From Euryarchaeota archaeon UBA558 (lineage in GTDB: Archaea > Thermoplasmatota > Poseidoniia > Poseidoniales > Thalassarchaeaceae): a DNA stretch of 64,000 nucleotides. This document shows, piece by piece, positions 1-6,481 of this stretch (its first letter is position 1; each line of letters begins with the position of its first letter). The stretch lies in contig DAZE01000017.1 in assembly GCA_002507175.1 (NCBI GenBank), positions 102,732 through 166,731 of the forward strand, written 5' to 3'. The notes below the pieces were generated by a model. The model ran no database searches and was not told where the DNA came from. It worked only from the letters and a program-made list of their open reading frames with translations. Position numbers and translations under genes: made by a program.

Positions 1-676
1 CCGCTTTAACAATCCTTCTTAGCCCATTTGCCCCGGTTCCTAGGTGGAAAGACTCCTCTTTCAACATGGGCCCCATGGATGCAGATAGAGGCTGAAATGA
101 ACTAGTGGAGAGCATTTTCAATTGATACTTCCCATCTCTGTCTATGAAGTGAGTAAAGCAAAAGAAATCTAGCCAGTGATCTATAGGGGCGTTGAAAGAA
201 CCAAGGAGCCTAGTTCCATCTTGCGCATTCCTCTCAAGCAATTTTGCAGCTTCTCTTACGCCTTGTTCTCCGAAGTATGTGCACAATAGGTACGCCATCT
301 GCCATCCATGTCGCTGCTCTTCACACATTATCCTCAATGCGGATTTTCTGTCGTATTCTGTTGGGGCGGTGGCAAGTAAGTGATTCTGCTGTTCGACAGA
401 TGCAAACTCTGTGTCTCCTTGGACGCTAATCATGTTAATTATAGCATCACGAATGTTTTGCTGAGGGATTTGCATCCTCCTGCTCCATTTTGGCATTCCT
501 TCGAAATCTCCGAATTCGATGGTCTTCCCCGCGGAATCCCAGTCGAATCTGATCTCAAATCGATAGTCACCTAACCATGCTGGGTCGAATCCTATCCTAG
601 TTTGCCATTCATGGAATTCTCTGACCCAGCCCTCAAAATTGGGGGTATATGCCTCAACTACATCCGTCTTGCTCAT
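1..676 (-). CDS. boxB: Benzoyl-CoA 2,3-epoxidase subunit B (BoxB), N-terminal half, cut by window edge
   Basis: The frame runs from an ATG at 676 off the left edge, giving 225 residues of a family usually about 470 long. BoxB is the diiron oxygenase that epoxidises benzoyl-CoA in aerobic benzoate degradation. Seen: E90, then E120-x2-H123 inside CEEQRHGWQM, and later an EESFH motif; this is the diiron ligand pattern of BoxB and the spacing agrees with the family as I remember it. Blocks such as TAPTEYDRKSALRIM, RLLGSFNAPIDHWLDFF, DRDGKYQLKML and GPMLKEESFHLGTG also read as BoxB. It lies 71 bases downstream of an enoyl-CoA hydratase on the same strand, probably in one operon. The reductase BoxA and lyase BoxC are not visible. 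Finding this in an archaeal context is unusual. Family assignment is confident; the substrate is inferred. Confidence 0.88.
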   Translation of the reverse strand, partial: MSKTDVVEAYTPNFEGWVREFHEWQTRIGFDPAWLGDYRFEIRFDWDSAGKTIEFGDFEGMPKWSRRMQIPQQNIRDAIINMISVQGDTEFASVEQQNHLLATAPTEYDRKSALRIMCEEQRHGWQMAYLLCTYFGEQGVREAAKLLERNAQDGTRLLGSFNAPIDHWLDFFCFTHFIDRDGKYQLKMLSTSSFQPLSASMGPMLKEESFHLGTGANGLRRIVKA

Positions 677-747
677 GGTCCCTTGAAAGATTAGGTCGTA
701 TTTCAAGTTCGGGCTTGATCCATGAGTTCAATGTCCGATATGAAAAA

Positions 748-1581
748 TCAATTTCCAGTAAATTTCGGTGTCTTCTTGTCTACGTATGCTGCTATCCCGG
801 CCTTCGCATCTTCTGATTGGAAGAGGTCTGATTGTAGTTCTCTTTCCAATGCAAGATGGTACTCTAATGGAATCTCAAGACCACTTTGCACACTCCTTTT
901 TATGTTGCCAATGGCTTTTGCGGCAGCAAACGGCAGCGAGAATTGTCCAGCGTAATCCAAGACATCTTGGCGAAATTCATCTAGACTCATGCTGTCGTAT
1001 ATGTCATGAACGAGTGACATGTCCTTTGCTTCTTCAAACTGGAACTTTCTTCCTGTGACCATGATCTCCATTGACTTTGCCTTACCAACTAGTCGAGAAA
1101 GTCTTGCAGTACCTCCAGTCCCGGCTAAAACCCCCAGAGAGACCTCTGGTAGTCCGACTTGGAAATTCCCTTTTCTTGCAATTCGAATATCTGCGGCCAT
1201 GGCAATCTCCAAACCACCGCCCACAGTGTGACCGTTGAGAGCAGCAATAACCAACTTGGGAGTTTGTTCCAGTCTGCTGAGTGTTTCATTGGCGTGGAGA
1301 CAGAAGAAATATTTGTATCTCGGACTTAGTTTGTTGAGGTACTTTATGCTCGCTCCAGCGGAGAAAAACTTGTCTCCGTGGCCTGTGAGGAGGATTACGC
1401 TGACATCATCATCGAATCTTGCGCTCAAAATCGCATCGTCTATATCATGCCACATCTCTCGAGTGTAGGTGTTTACGGGGGTCTTTCCTTCCTGGAGAGG
1501 TGCTCCCTCTGAGTCTGAGATCAATTCGATGATCGCGATTCCATTCTCTGTGACCCCATAGTTGACGAGTTTGTTTTTCAT
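748..1581 (-). CDS. Enoyl-CoA hydratase/isomerase family protein
   Basis: A crotonase-fold protein of about 277 residues. Seen: the oxyanion-hole segments FSAGASIKYL and GHTVGGGLEIAMAADIRIA, and both glutamates used by classical hydratases (in GGLEIAMA and in GLPEVSLG), so hydratase activity on an acyl-CoA is likely. It sits between a geranylgeranyl-reductase-like gene and boxB on the same strand. The BoxB pathway needs a ring-opening lyase (BoxC), but BoxC is about twice this length, so this is more likely a downstream beta-oxidation-type step or an unrelated acyl-CoA hydratase. Start is uncertain: in-frame ATG-type starts also exist at 1608 and 1641. I chose 1581 because it gives the family's usual short N-terminus. 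Confidence 0.82.
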   Translation of the reverse strand: MKNKLVNYGVTENGIAIIELISDSEGAPLQEGKTPVNTYTREMWHDIDDAILSARFDDDVSVILLTGHGDKFFSAGASIKYLNKLSPRYKYFFCLHANETLSRLEQTPKLVIAALNGHTVGGGLEIAMAADIRIARKGNFQVGLPEVSLGVLAGTGGTARLSRLVGKAKSMEIMVTGRKFQFEEAKDMSLVHDIYDSMSLDEFRQDVLDYAGQFSLPFAAAKAIGNIKRSVQSGLEIPLEYHLALERELQSDLFQSEDAKAGIAAYVDKKTPKFTGN

Positions 1582-1675
1582 TGGTGCTAGCTCTGGCCAA
1601 TCTGCCATGGCCATCCGATGGTAATGGCCCATATCAACCAAGCGATGGATGGAACTATTGATTCAGAACCAACTA

Positions 1676-2917
1676 TCACTGGTCGCTTGAATTGAAGGAA
1701 GTTTTTCCACCTGTCCTCTGAATATTTTTCCATTGTGCAGCCACTAGCTTGGCCTCCGCACTTGGCTTCCAATCGTCTCGCTTCAGTGCCTTCCTGAATG
1801 GCATCCTAAGATAAGACCGGCCATCAGAGGTAACTCCCTTGGTTAGCATACCAAAACGAACTAATGGCCACAACATCCTCCTGAAGATACCAGGCTTGTA
1901 GATCAGACGCATAAACCCCAGTCCATCACCTGTTTTCTTTTGATCTCTCATCCAGTGTTTCGCGACTGCCTTGAAACCCCTGTCTCCCATCCTGTTCATT
2001 ATGAATCGGTTCGTCGCGCTCACTTTGACGAGTGGGAGTAGTTTCGTCCTGACCTCTTTCTCATAACTGACCTCTCCTAGCATGGACTTTGCCGCCAAAA
2101 CCCCGCTGGTAATTGCGTATCTCATGCCAAATCCCCACATAAAGTCTTGAAGCCCACCAGCCTCACCGACATAGTACCTACCATCAAATACGTATTTTTC
2201 AGGGAGTGAAAAATCTCCTTTTCCACCGACTCGTTTTATTGGTTTCCTATCTAAGTCATAGTGTTTATCATACCAAGCTATTGTTTCGTCTAGGAACCGT
2301 CCGCTCTTGCGTTGTTTTCTCCACAGGCAAGTGCAAATTAATCCCACTCCATCGATGATGATCATGTAGCTGTAAGCTCCGGGTGCCAGTTTGTCATTTA
2401 ATTGAAAAGTCACATGATTGGGATGACCGGTCTCGAAAATCTCTCCGAAGGCCACTGCGCTGGACTCCTTGGGTCCAGCCGCAATTATGTCACATTGAGA
2501 AGGATTCACTTTCACACCGTAGTGAATTTTCACTCCGGCTTCAAGTGCCATTTTCTTGAAGCCTTGATCTATGCAGTGACTATCCGTACCTCGTTCGACA
2601 ACTCTGAATGCAACCCCGTTTGTCACAGGGTTGGTAATTACGTCATCCGGATGGACCAAGTCGACAACTCCAAACGGATTTGACTTGAAAGAATTCGGAT
2701 CAAGCCCCCATTCCCGCATTTCATCGAAGAAATCAATCTCTGATGTCCAATTCTCTATTCCTTGAAAATCTCCGTCAAATCTTGCCCCGCTATCCTGCCT
2801 AACTTCATGAACGTGGACTTCTTTTCCCGACTTCGCCAATATTATGGCAGAGGACAACCCAGATAGTCCAGCCCCGAGTATGTCAACCCGCTCGCTCACG
2901 CTAGTTGCAGTTCCCAT
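1676..2917 (-). CDS. FAD-dependent oxidoreductase, geranylgeranyl reductase family
   Basis: A flavoprotein of 413 residues. Seen: an N-terminal dinucleotide-binding motif (VDILGAGLSGLSSAIILAKSG) with the acidic end of the second strand (VHVHEV), and a later block YYVGEAGGLQDFMWGFGMRYA typical of the geranylgeranyl reductase / squalene-epoxidase-like group. In archaea such enzymes saturate the isoprenoid chains of membrane lipids, and related members act on other isoprenoids, so the exact substrate is not readable. The ATG at 2917 is preferred over the longer frame from 2950 because the fold begins immediately after it. It is divergent from moaE with about 40 bases between starts. It may be cotranscribed with the hydratase and boxB, but that does not prove a shared pathway. 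Confidence 0.8.
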   Translation of the reverse strand: MGTATSVSERVDILGAGLSGLSSAIILAKSGKEVHVHEVRQDSGARFDGDFQGIENWTSEIDFFDEMREWGLDPNSFKSNPFGVVDLVHPDDVITNPVTNGVAFRVVERGTDSHCIDQGFKKMALEAGVKIHYGVKVNPSQCDIIAAGPKESSAVAFGEIFETGHPNHVTFQLNDKLAPGAYSYMIIIDGVGLICTCLWRKQRKSGRFLDETIAWYDKHYDLDRKPIKRVGGKGDFSLPEKYVFDGRYYVGEAGGLQDFMWGFGMRYAITSGVLAAKSMLGEVSYEKEVRTKLLPLVKVSATNRFIMNRMGDRGFKAVAKHWMRDQKKTGDGLGFMRLIYKPGIFRRMLWPLVRFGMLTKGVTSDGRSYLRMPFRKALKRDDWKPSAEAKLVAAQWKNIQRTGGKTSFNSSDQ

Positions 2918-2958
2918 GTAGAGATAAGCACTATCCCTCTGAACTGCCACGGTGGCAT

Positions 2959-3378
2959 GTGCCAGTAGCGGTTTCAGTCACTGAAGGCCCGATCGATACA
3001 ATGGGCTTGCTTTCTGAATTGAGCAAAGATGGTGTTGGTGCGATTGCATCATTCATTGGAATTGTGAGGCCGGTAAATGAGAGTGAGAAGGTTTTGAGTT
3101 TAGAGTTTGAGACTTGGGATGAAAAACTCCCCCAAGTACTAATGGATATAGGAAATAAAGCATTAAATCAATACAGCCTTCATTCAATATCAATCACACA
3201 CCGGAAGGGGACTGTGTTGCCTGGTGAAATTATTGTGTGCATCCATGCAACTTCTGCCCATAGAGCTGAGGCTTTTGCAGGCTGCAGTTGGACAATAGAC
3301 GAATTGAAACGTCAAGCACCCATTTGGAAAAAAGAAAAAACTCAGAGTGGCTCATATTGGATCGAGGGCCTGGGGTGA
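2959..3378 (+). CDS. moaE: Molybdopterin synthase catalytic subunit MoaE
   Basis: About 139 residues. MoaE transfers sulfur from thiocarboxylated MoaD to cyclic pyranopterin, forming molybdopterin. Seen: the GAIASFIGIVR start of the fold, the LSLEFETWDEK strand, HRKGTVLPGEIIVCIHATSAHRAEAF and the basic C-terminus DELKRQAPIWKKE, whose lysines form the active site in this family. The GTG at 2959 gives a normal N-terminus. A longer frame from 2905 would overlap the divergent flavoprotein gene and adds residues with no family resemblance. moaC follows after 38 bases on the same strand. Confidence 0.88.
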   Translation: MPVAVSVTEGPIDTMGLLSELSKDGVGAIASFIGIVRPVNESEKVLSLEFETWDEKLPQVLMDIGNKALNQYSLHSISITHRKGTVLPGEIIVCIHATSAHRAEAFAGCSWTIDELKRQAPIWKKEKTQSGSYWIEGLG

Positions 3379-3416
3379 ACCCTCCCGCCTAAGTACTCCC
3401 TGCCTCAGCGGTACCC

Positions 3417-3872
3417 ATGACGAAAACCCCCATGATCGTCGACATCAGTGAAAAATCAACCATCATTCGCCGCGCTTCTGCATCTGGAGTCTTGTGCGTG
3501 TCACCGATGGTGGTTTCAAAGGTACATGAAGGAGCCACAGAGAAGGGAGATGTCAGAAATTCTGCTTCGTTAGCAGCGATATTAGCAGTAAAAAAAACCC
3601 CCTTGAGTCTGCCTCATTGCCATCCGATACCCATTGAGGGTTGCAACGTCGAATGGCAAAACGTGGAAAATGGACTGAAATGCATTGTGACTGTGTCCAC
3701 AACCTCAAAGACAGGTGTTGAGATGGAGGCTCTTAGTGGCGTTTCGACAGCTTTGCTTTGTGCTTGGGACATGCTAAAGCCAATACTGAAGGACTCAACC
3801 GGGCAATATCCTGAGACAAGAATTAGCGACGTTGCTGTAATTACAAAAGTGAAGATTCCAACAGAGAATTGA
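3417..3872 (+). CDS. moaC: Cyclic pyranopterin monophosphate synthase MoaC
   Basis: 151 residues, the usual length. With MoaA, MoaC converts GTP to cyclic pyranopterin monophosphate, the first stage of molybdenum cofactor synthesis. Seen: KGDVRNSASLAAILAVKKT, LPHCHPIPIEG, and TSKTGVEMEALSGVSTALLCAWDMLKP, which carries the conserved KTGVEMEAL block and the Asp/Lys active-site pair (WDMLK). An internal ATG six codons in could also serve as the start. It lies directly downstream of moaE, so two molybdopterin genes are clustered here; moaA, moaB and moaD are not in the window. The organism therefore probably makes a molybdenum or tungsten enzyme. Confidence 0.93.
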   Translation: MTKTPMIVDISEKSTIIRRASASGVLCVSPMVVSKVHEGATEKGDVRNSASLAAILAVKKTPLSLPHCHPIPIEGCNVEWQNVENGLKCIVTVSTTSKTGVEMEALSGVSTALLCAWDMLKPILKDSTGQYPETRISDVAVITKVKIPTEN

Positions 3873-3897
3873 TGGTTCGTGCCCGTATCCGGCATTC

Positions 3898-4851
3898 ATG
3901 CCTGTGCGCGACCTTACCAATGATTTCATTCGCGCGACAAGTTCTGCTGCCCTAGCAGCTCACGAATGGGTTGGCAAGGGGGATGGAAAAGCCGCAGATG
4001 GAGCGGCAGTAGAGTCAATGAGATCAGTTTTTGATTCCATTCCATTCAATGGAAGAGTAGCGATTGGAGAGGGAGAGAGGGACGATGCCCCAATGCTCTG
4101 GATTGGGGAGATGTTGGGTTCTCTCAGAGATGATCCACACGCAGAGAAGATTGACATTGCGGTCGATCCGTTGGAATGCACAAATCATGTGGCTTACAAC
4201 AGACCAAACGCTATGGCCGTTTTAGCAGCCGCACCCAGAGGTGAGTTGTTGCATGCGCCTGACTGTTACATGGACAAGTTGGCAGGATGCACTGCGCTTA
4301 TCGGAGAAATTAGCCTCGAGGGTACCGTAGAATACAATCTTGAGGCTGCTGGAGACGCACTGAATAAACCAATATCGGACTTGGAAGTCGTTGTGATGGA
4401 TCGTCCGAGGCACGAGGATCTCATATCAAAGATACAAATCATGGGCGCAAAGGTTTCACTAATTGGGGACGGGGACATTACCGCAGCTCTGGATTCGGCA
4501 GACAGAAATTCCTCCACCGACTTGTTGATGGGTATTGGCGCAGCGCCTGAGGGAGTAATTACCGCAACCGCTTTACGTGGTCTGAACGCTTTCTTCGAGG
4601 GGCGGTTGGTGACTACAAACCCCGCCCACAAAAAAAGGGCCATTCAGATGGTAGGAGATAAGATGGAACACATATGGGGAAGGGATGAGTTGTGCTCGTC
4701 CAAAGACTCGGTGTACATAGGGTCCGGAGTTTGTAGGGGCCGAGTCCCGGGGCCTGTTAAGAATCCTGATGGGTCTATAGTGGTCACCTCGGAGGTTATC
4801 GACGTAAGCACATCAACGACAAGGATAGAAAAAATGACATTCAATGTGTAG
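3898..4851 (+). CDS. glpX: Class II fructose-1,6-bisphosphatase (GlpX type)
   Basis: 317 residues. Hydrolyses fructose 1,6-bisphosphate to fructose 6-phosphate in gluconeogenesis. Seen: KAADGAAVESMR, the metal-binding IGEGERDDAPML block, the DP-x-E motif at residues 90-93, the RPNAMAVLAAAPRGELLHAPD segment and GIGAAPEGVITATALRGL. Odd: the usual DPxEGT motif reads DPLECT here, with Cys94 in place of glycine. The metal-binding acids are kept, so the enzyme is probably active. The next gene is class I fructose-bisphosphate aldolase 51 bases downstream, so consecutive gluconeogenic steps are paired. Most archaea use an unrelated bifunctional FBP aldolase/phosphatase, so this pair points to a bacterial-type route. 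Confidence 0.93.
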   Translation: MPVRDLTNDFIRATSSAALAAHEWVGKGDGKAADGAAVESMRSVFDSIPFNGRVAIGEGERDDAPMLWIGEMLGSLRDDPHAEKIDIAVDPLECTNHVAYNRPNAMAVLAAAPRGELLHAPDCYMDKLAGCTALIGEISLEGTVEYNLEAAGDALNKPISDLEVVVMDRPRHEDLISKIQIMGAKVSLIGDGDITAALDSADRNSSTDLLMGIGAAPEGVITATALRGLNAFFEGRLVTTNPAHKKRAIQMVGDKMEHIWGRDELCSSKDSVYIGSGVCRGRVPGPVKNPDGSIVVTSEVIDVSTSTTRIEKMTFNV

Positions 4852-4902
4852 ATCCTATTCGATGCATTCATTCATACCTCCCCGGGTGGAAGCATCGTTA
4901 GT

Positions 4903-5910
4903 ATGACCTCCCACCCTCTGGAAACAATTGCAAAATCACTAGTTCGCCAAGGTAAGGGAATTCTCGCAGCCGATGAAAGCAATGGAACAATGTCAAAAAG
5001 ACTCGAAGCAGTGGGTGTTGAAGCAAATCCGGAGTCTAGAAGACTGTACAGAACCGCAATGTTCTCTACACCCGGGTTAGAAAAATACATTTCCGGAGTA
5101 ATTCTATTTGATGAAACAATTAGACAAAAAATGGAAGAAGGCACCCCTATTCCCAGATATTTGACTGACAGAGGAATCCTTCCGGGGATAAAAGTAGATA
5201 CTGGCGCAAAACCATTGGCCGGACACACAGGAGAGACCGTCACAGAGGGATTGGATGGACTCAGGGAAAGGTGTGAGGAATACTACAACATGGGTGCAAG
5301 GTTCGCAAAATGGAGAGCAGTTATCTCCATATCTGAAAACCGTCCCAGCGCAGCATCAGTATCAACAAATTCCCACGCTCTTGCGAGATATGCCTCAATA
5401 TGTCAGGAACAGGGTCTTGTGCCCATAATCGAGCCTGAGGTGTTGATGGATGGTGGCCACAGCATTATGGAATGTTTCGAAGTCACATCTAGGGTACTAA
5501 AAGCCGTTTATTCAGAATGTCAAATACAGGGTGTTATGCTATCTGGGACTATTCTCAAGCCAAATATGGTACTTTCAGGAAAAGAATCACCTGGTAGAAC
5601 GGCCGATGAAGTTGCAAAATTAACTTGCGAAGCACTCCAACAAAATGTTCCCAACGAAGTAGCAGGTATCGCATTCCTTTCGGGAGGCCAGTCTGATTAC
5701 AACGCCACAAACCACCTCAACAGGATAAATCAGATCGCGGACAAACCACCATGGCCAATTACCTTCTCTTTTGGAAGAGCATTGTTGGCAGATGCACTTT
5801 CTTTGTGGGCAAGATCACAAACTGAGGCCGCACAAATGAAACTACTCAAAAGAAGTGCCGAGAACTCACTTGCCTCTGAGGGAGGCTGGAAAGAGGGGCT
5901 TAGTCAATAA
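4903..5910 (+). CDS. fba: Fructose-bisphosphate aldolase, class I (classical glycolytic type)
   Basis: 335 residues. Cleaves or forms fructose 1,6-bisphosphate through a Schiff base. Seen: GKGILAADESNGTMSKRL near the N-terminus, FAKWR (Lys137), PIIEPEVLMDG (Glu177 and Glu179) and LSGTILKPNM, whose Lys219 is the Schiff-base lysine. This is the eukaryote/bacteria-type class I aldolase, not the short archaeal DhnA type. The C-terminus ends WKEGLSQ and lacks the terminal tyrosine of animal enzymes; the protein is about 25 residues shorter than those. It follows glpX on the same strand, consistent with cotranscription, and converges with the small wHTH gene on the other strand. Confidence 0.95.
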   Translation: MTSHPLETIAKSLVRQGKGILAADESNGTMSKRLEAVGVEANPESRRLYRTAMFSTPGLEKYISGVILFDETIRQKMEEGTPIPRYLTDRGILPGIKVDTGAKPLAGHTGETVTEGLDGLRERCEEYYNMGARFAKWRAVISISENRPSAASVSTNSHALARYASICQEQGLVPIIEPEVLMDGGHSIMECFEVTSRVLKAVYSECQIQGVMLSGTILKPNMVLSGKESPGRTADEVAKLTCEALQQNVPNEVAGIAFLSGGQSDYNATNHLNRINQIADKPPWPITFSFGRALLADALSLWARSQTEAAQMKLLKRSAENSLASEGGWKEGLSQ

Positions 5911-5920
5911 CCCATACCAT

Positions 5921-6196
5921 CTAAGCTTCGAATCCGTGCCCAGGATCGTCGTCTCGTAGGGTCCATACACAAATTTCGTATCTTCCCGAAAGCGCGCCAC
6001 CCCGCTTGGTCGTTGCAATCTTTCGAATATCCTTGTCCTTCGAGAGGACATTGCCCAGTTGTTGTGGAGTTGTCCCATGGCGCATGGTTGAATTCACATG
6101 CTCAAGGATCTCAGTTGTGTTTGCTTGTCCTCTTTCATTTAGGAATTTCTTTATTTTTTCTCTGAGTCTTGTTGTTCGCAATTTCCGCACCTCCAT
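5921..6196 (-). CDS. Small winged-helix DNA-binding protein, function unknown
   Basis: 91 residues. The pattern (LREKIKKFLNERGQANTTEILEHVNSTMRHGTTPQQLGNVLSKDKDIRKIA) matches a winged helix-turn-helix: helix 1, the ANTTEILEHV helix, a recognition helix around TTPQQLGNVLSKD and a basic wing. No other domain is present. It converges on fba (10 bases apart) and its start faces a 285-base AT-rich gap shared with the divergent 846-residue wHTH gene, so it may regulate one or both. Specific targets cannot be read from the sequence. Confidence 0.72.
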   Translation of the reverse strand: MEVRKLRTTRLREKIKKFLNERGQANTTEILEHVNSTMRHGTTPQQLGNVLSKDKDIRKIATTKRGGALSGRYEICVWTLRDDDPGHGFEA

Positions 6197-6481
6197 GTTT
6201 AACGCGATTTAGAAAAGGCCTGATTCACACTCATTAAGCAGTTACCATGCCCCGTCCTCGTTGGCGTTGATTCTCAGGACTGTTGACTCAAATATAACGC
6301 TTCTCAATTTAGTTCGCTTTTTCGTTACATAAAGTTGCAGGTTGCACGACCAAAAGAACTAGATAAACCCAAAGATGGTCTTATAAAAGAAGAATTCTAG
6401 TAGAAATATGTAATATAATATAACTAAAATAATATTTTTATATAAGATATGTTTAACTAGAACTGTTAAAATTGACAGAGG
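6197..6481. other. AT-rich divergent intergenic region
   Basis: A 285-base gap between two divergent wHTH genes. The left part (to about 6300) is ordinary in composition, while 6380-6480 is very AT-rich, with runs such as TAATATAATATAACTAAAATAAT. It must contain promoters for both genes. Short inverted AT repeats (GTTTAACTAG followed by CTGTTAAAA) lie just upstream of the right-hand gene. No coding frame, tRNA or long repeat was seen. Confidence 0.7.
6436..6445 (+). promoter_or_regulatory. Candidate TATA box of the 846-residue wHTH gene
   Basis: TTTTTATATA lies about 40 bases upstream of the GTG start at 6482. At the usual archaeal spacing of about 25 bases this puts transcription start near 6465, leaving a short leader with GAGGGTG next to the start codon. 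Surrounding AT-richness makes the exact box uncertain. Confidence 0.5.

Noticed and set aside
748..1641. Enoyl-CoA hydratase as BoxC, the benzoyl-CoA-dihydrodiol lyase
   Set aside because: BoxC is about 550 residues; this protein is about 280 with an ordinary hydratase layout.
2905..2958. ATG at 2905 as the moaE start
   Set aside because: It would overlap the divergent flavoprotein gene and adds residues unlike MoaE; the GTG at 2959 fits the family.
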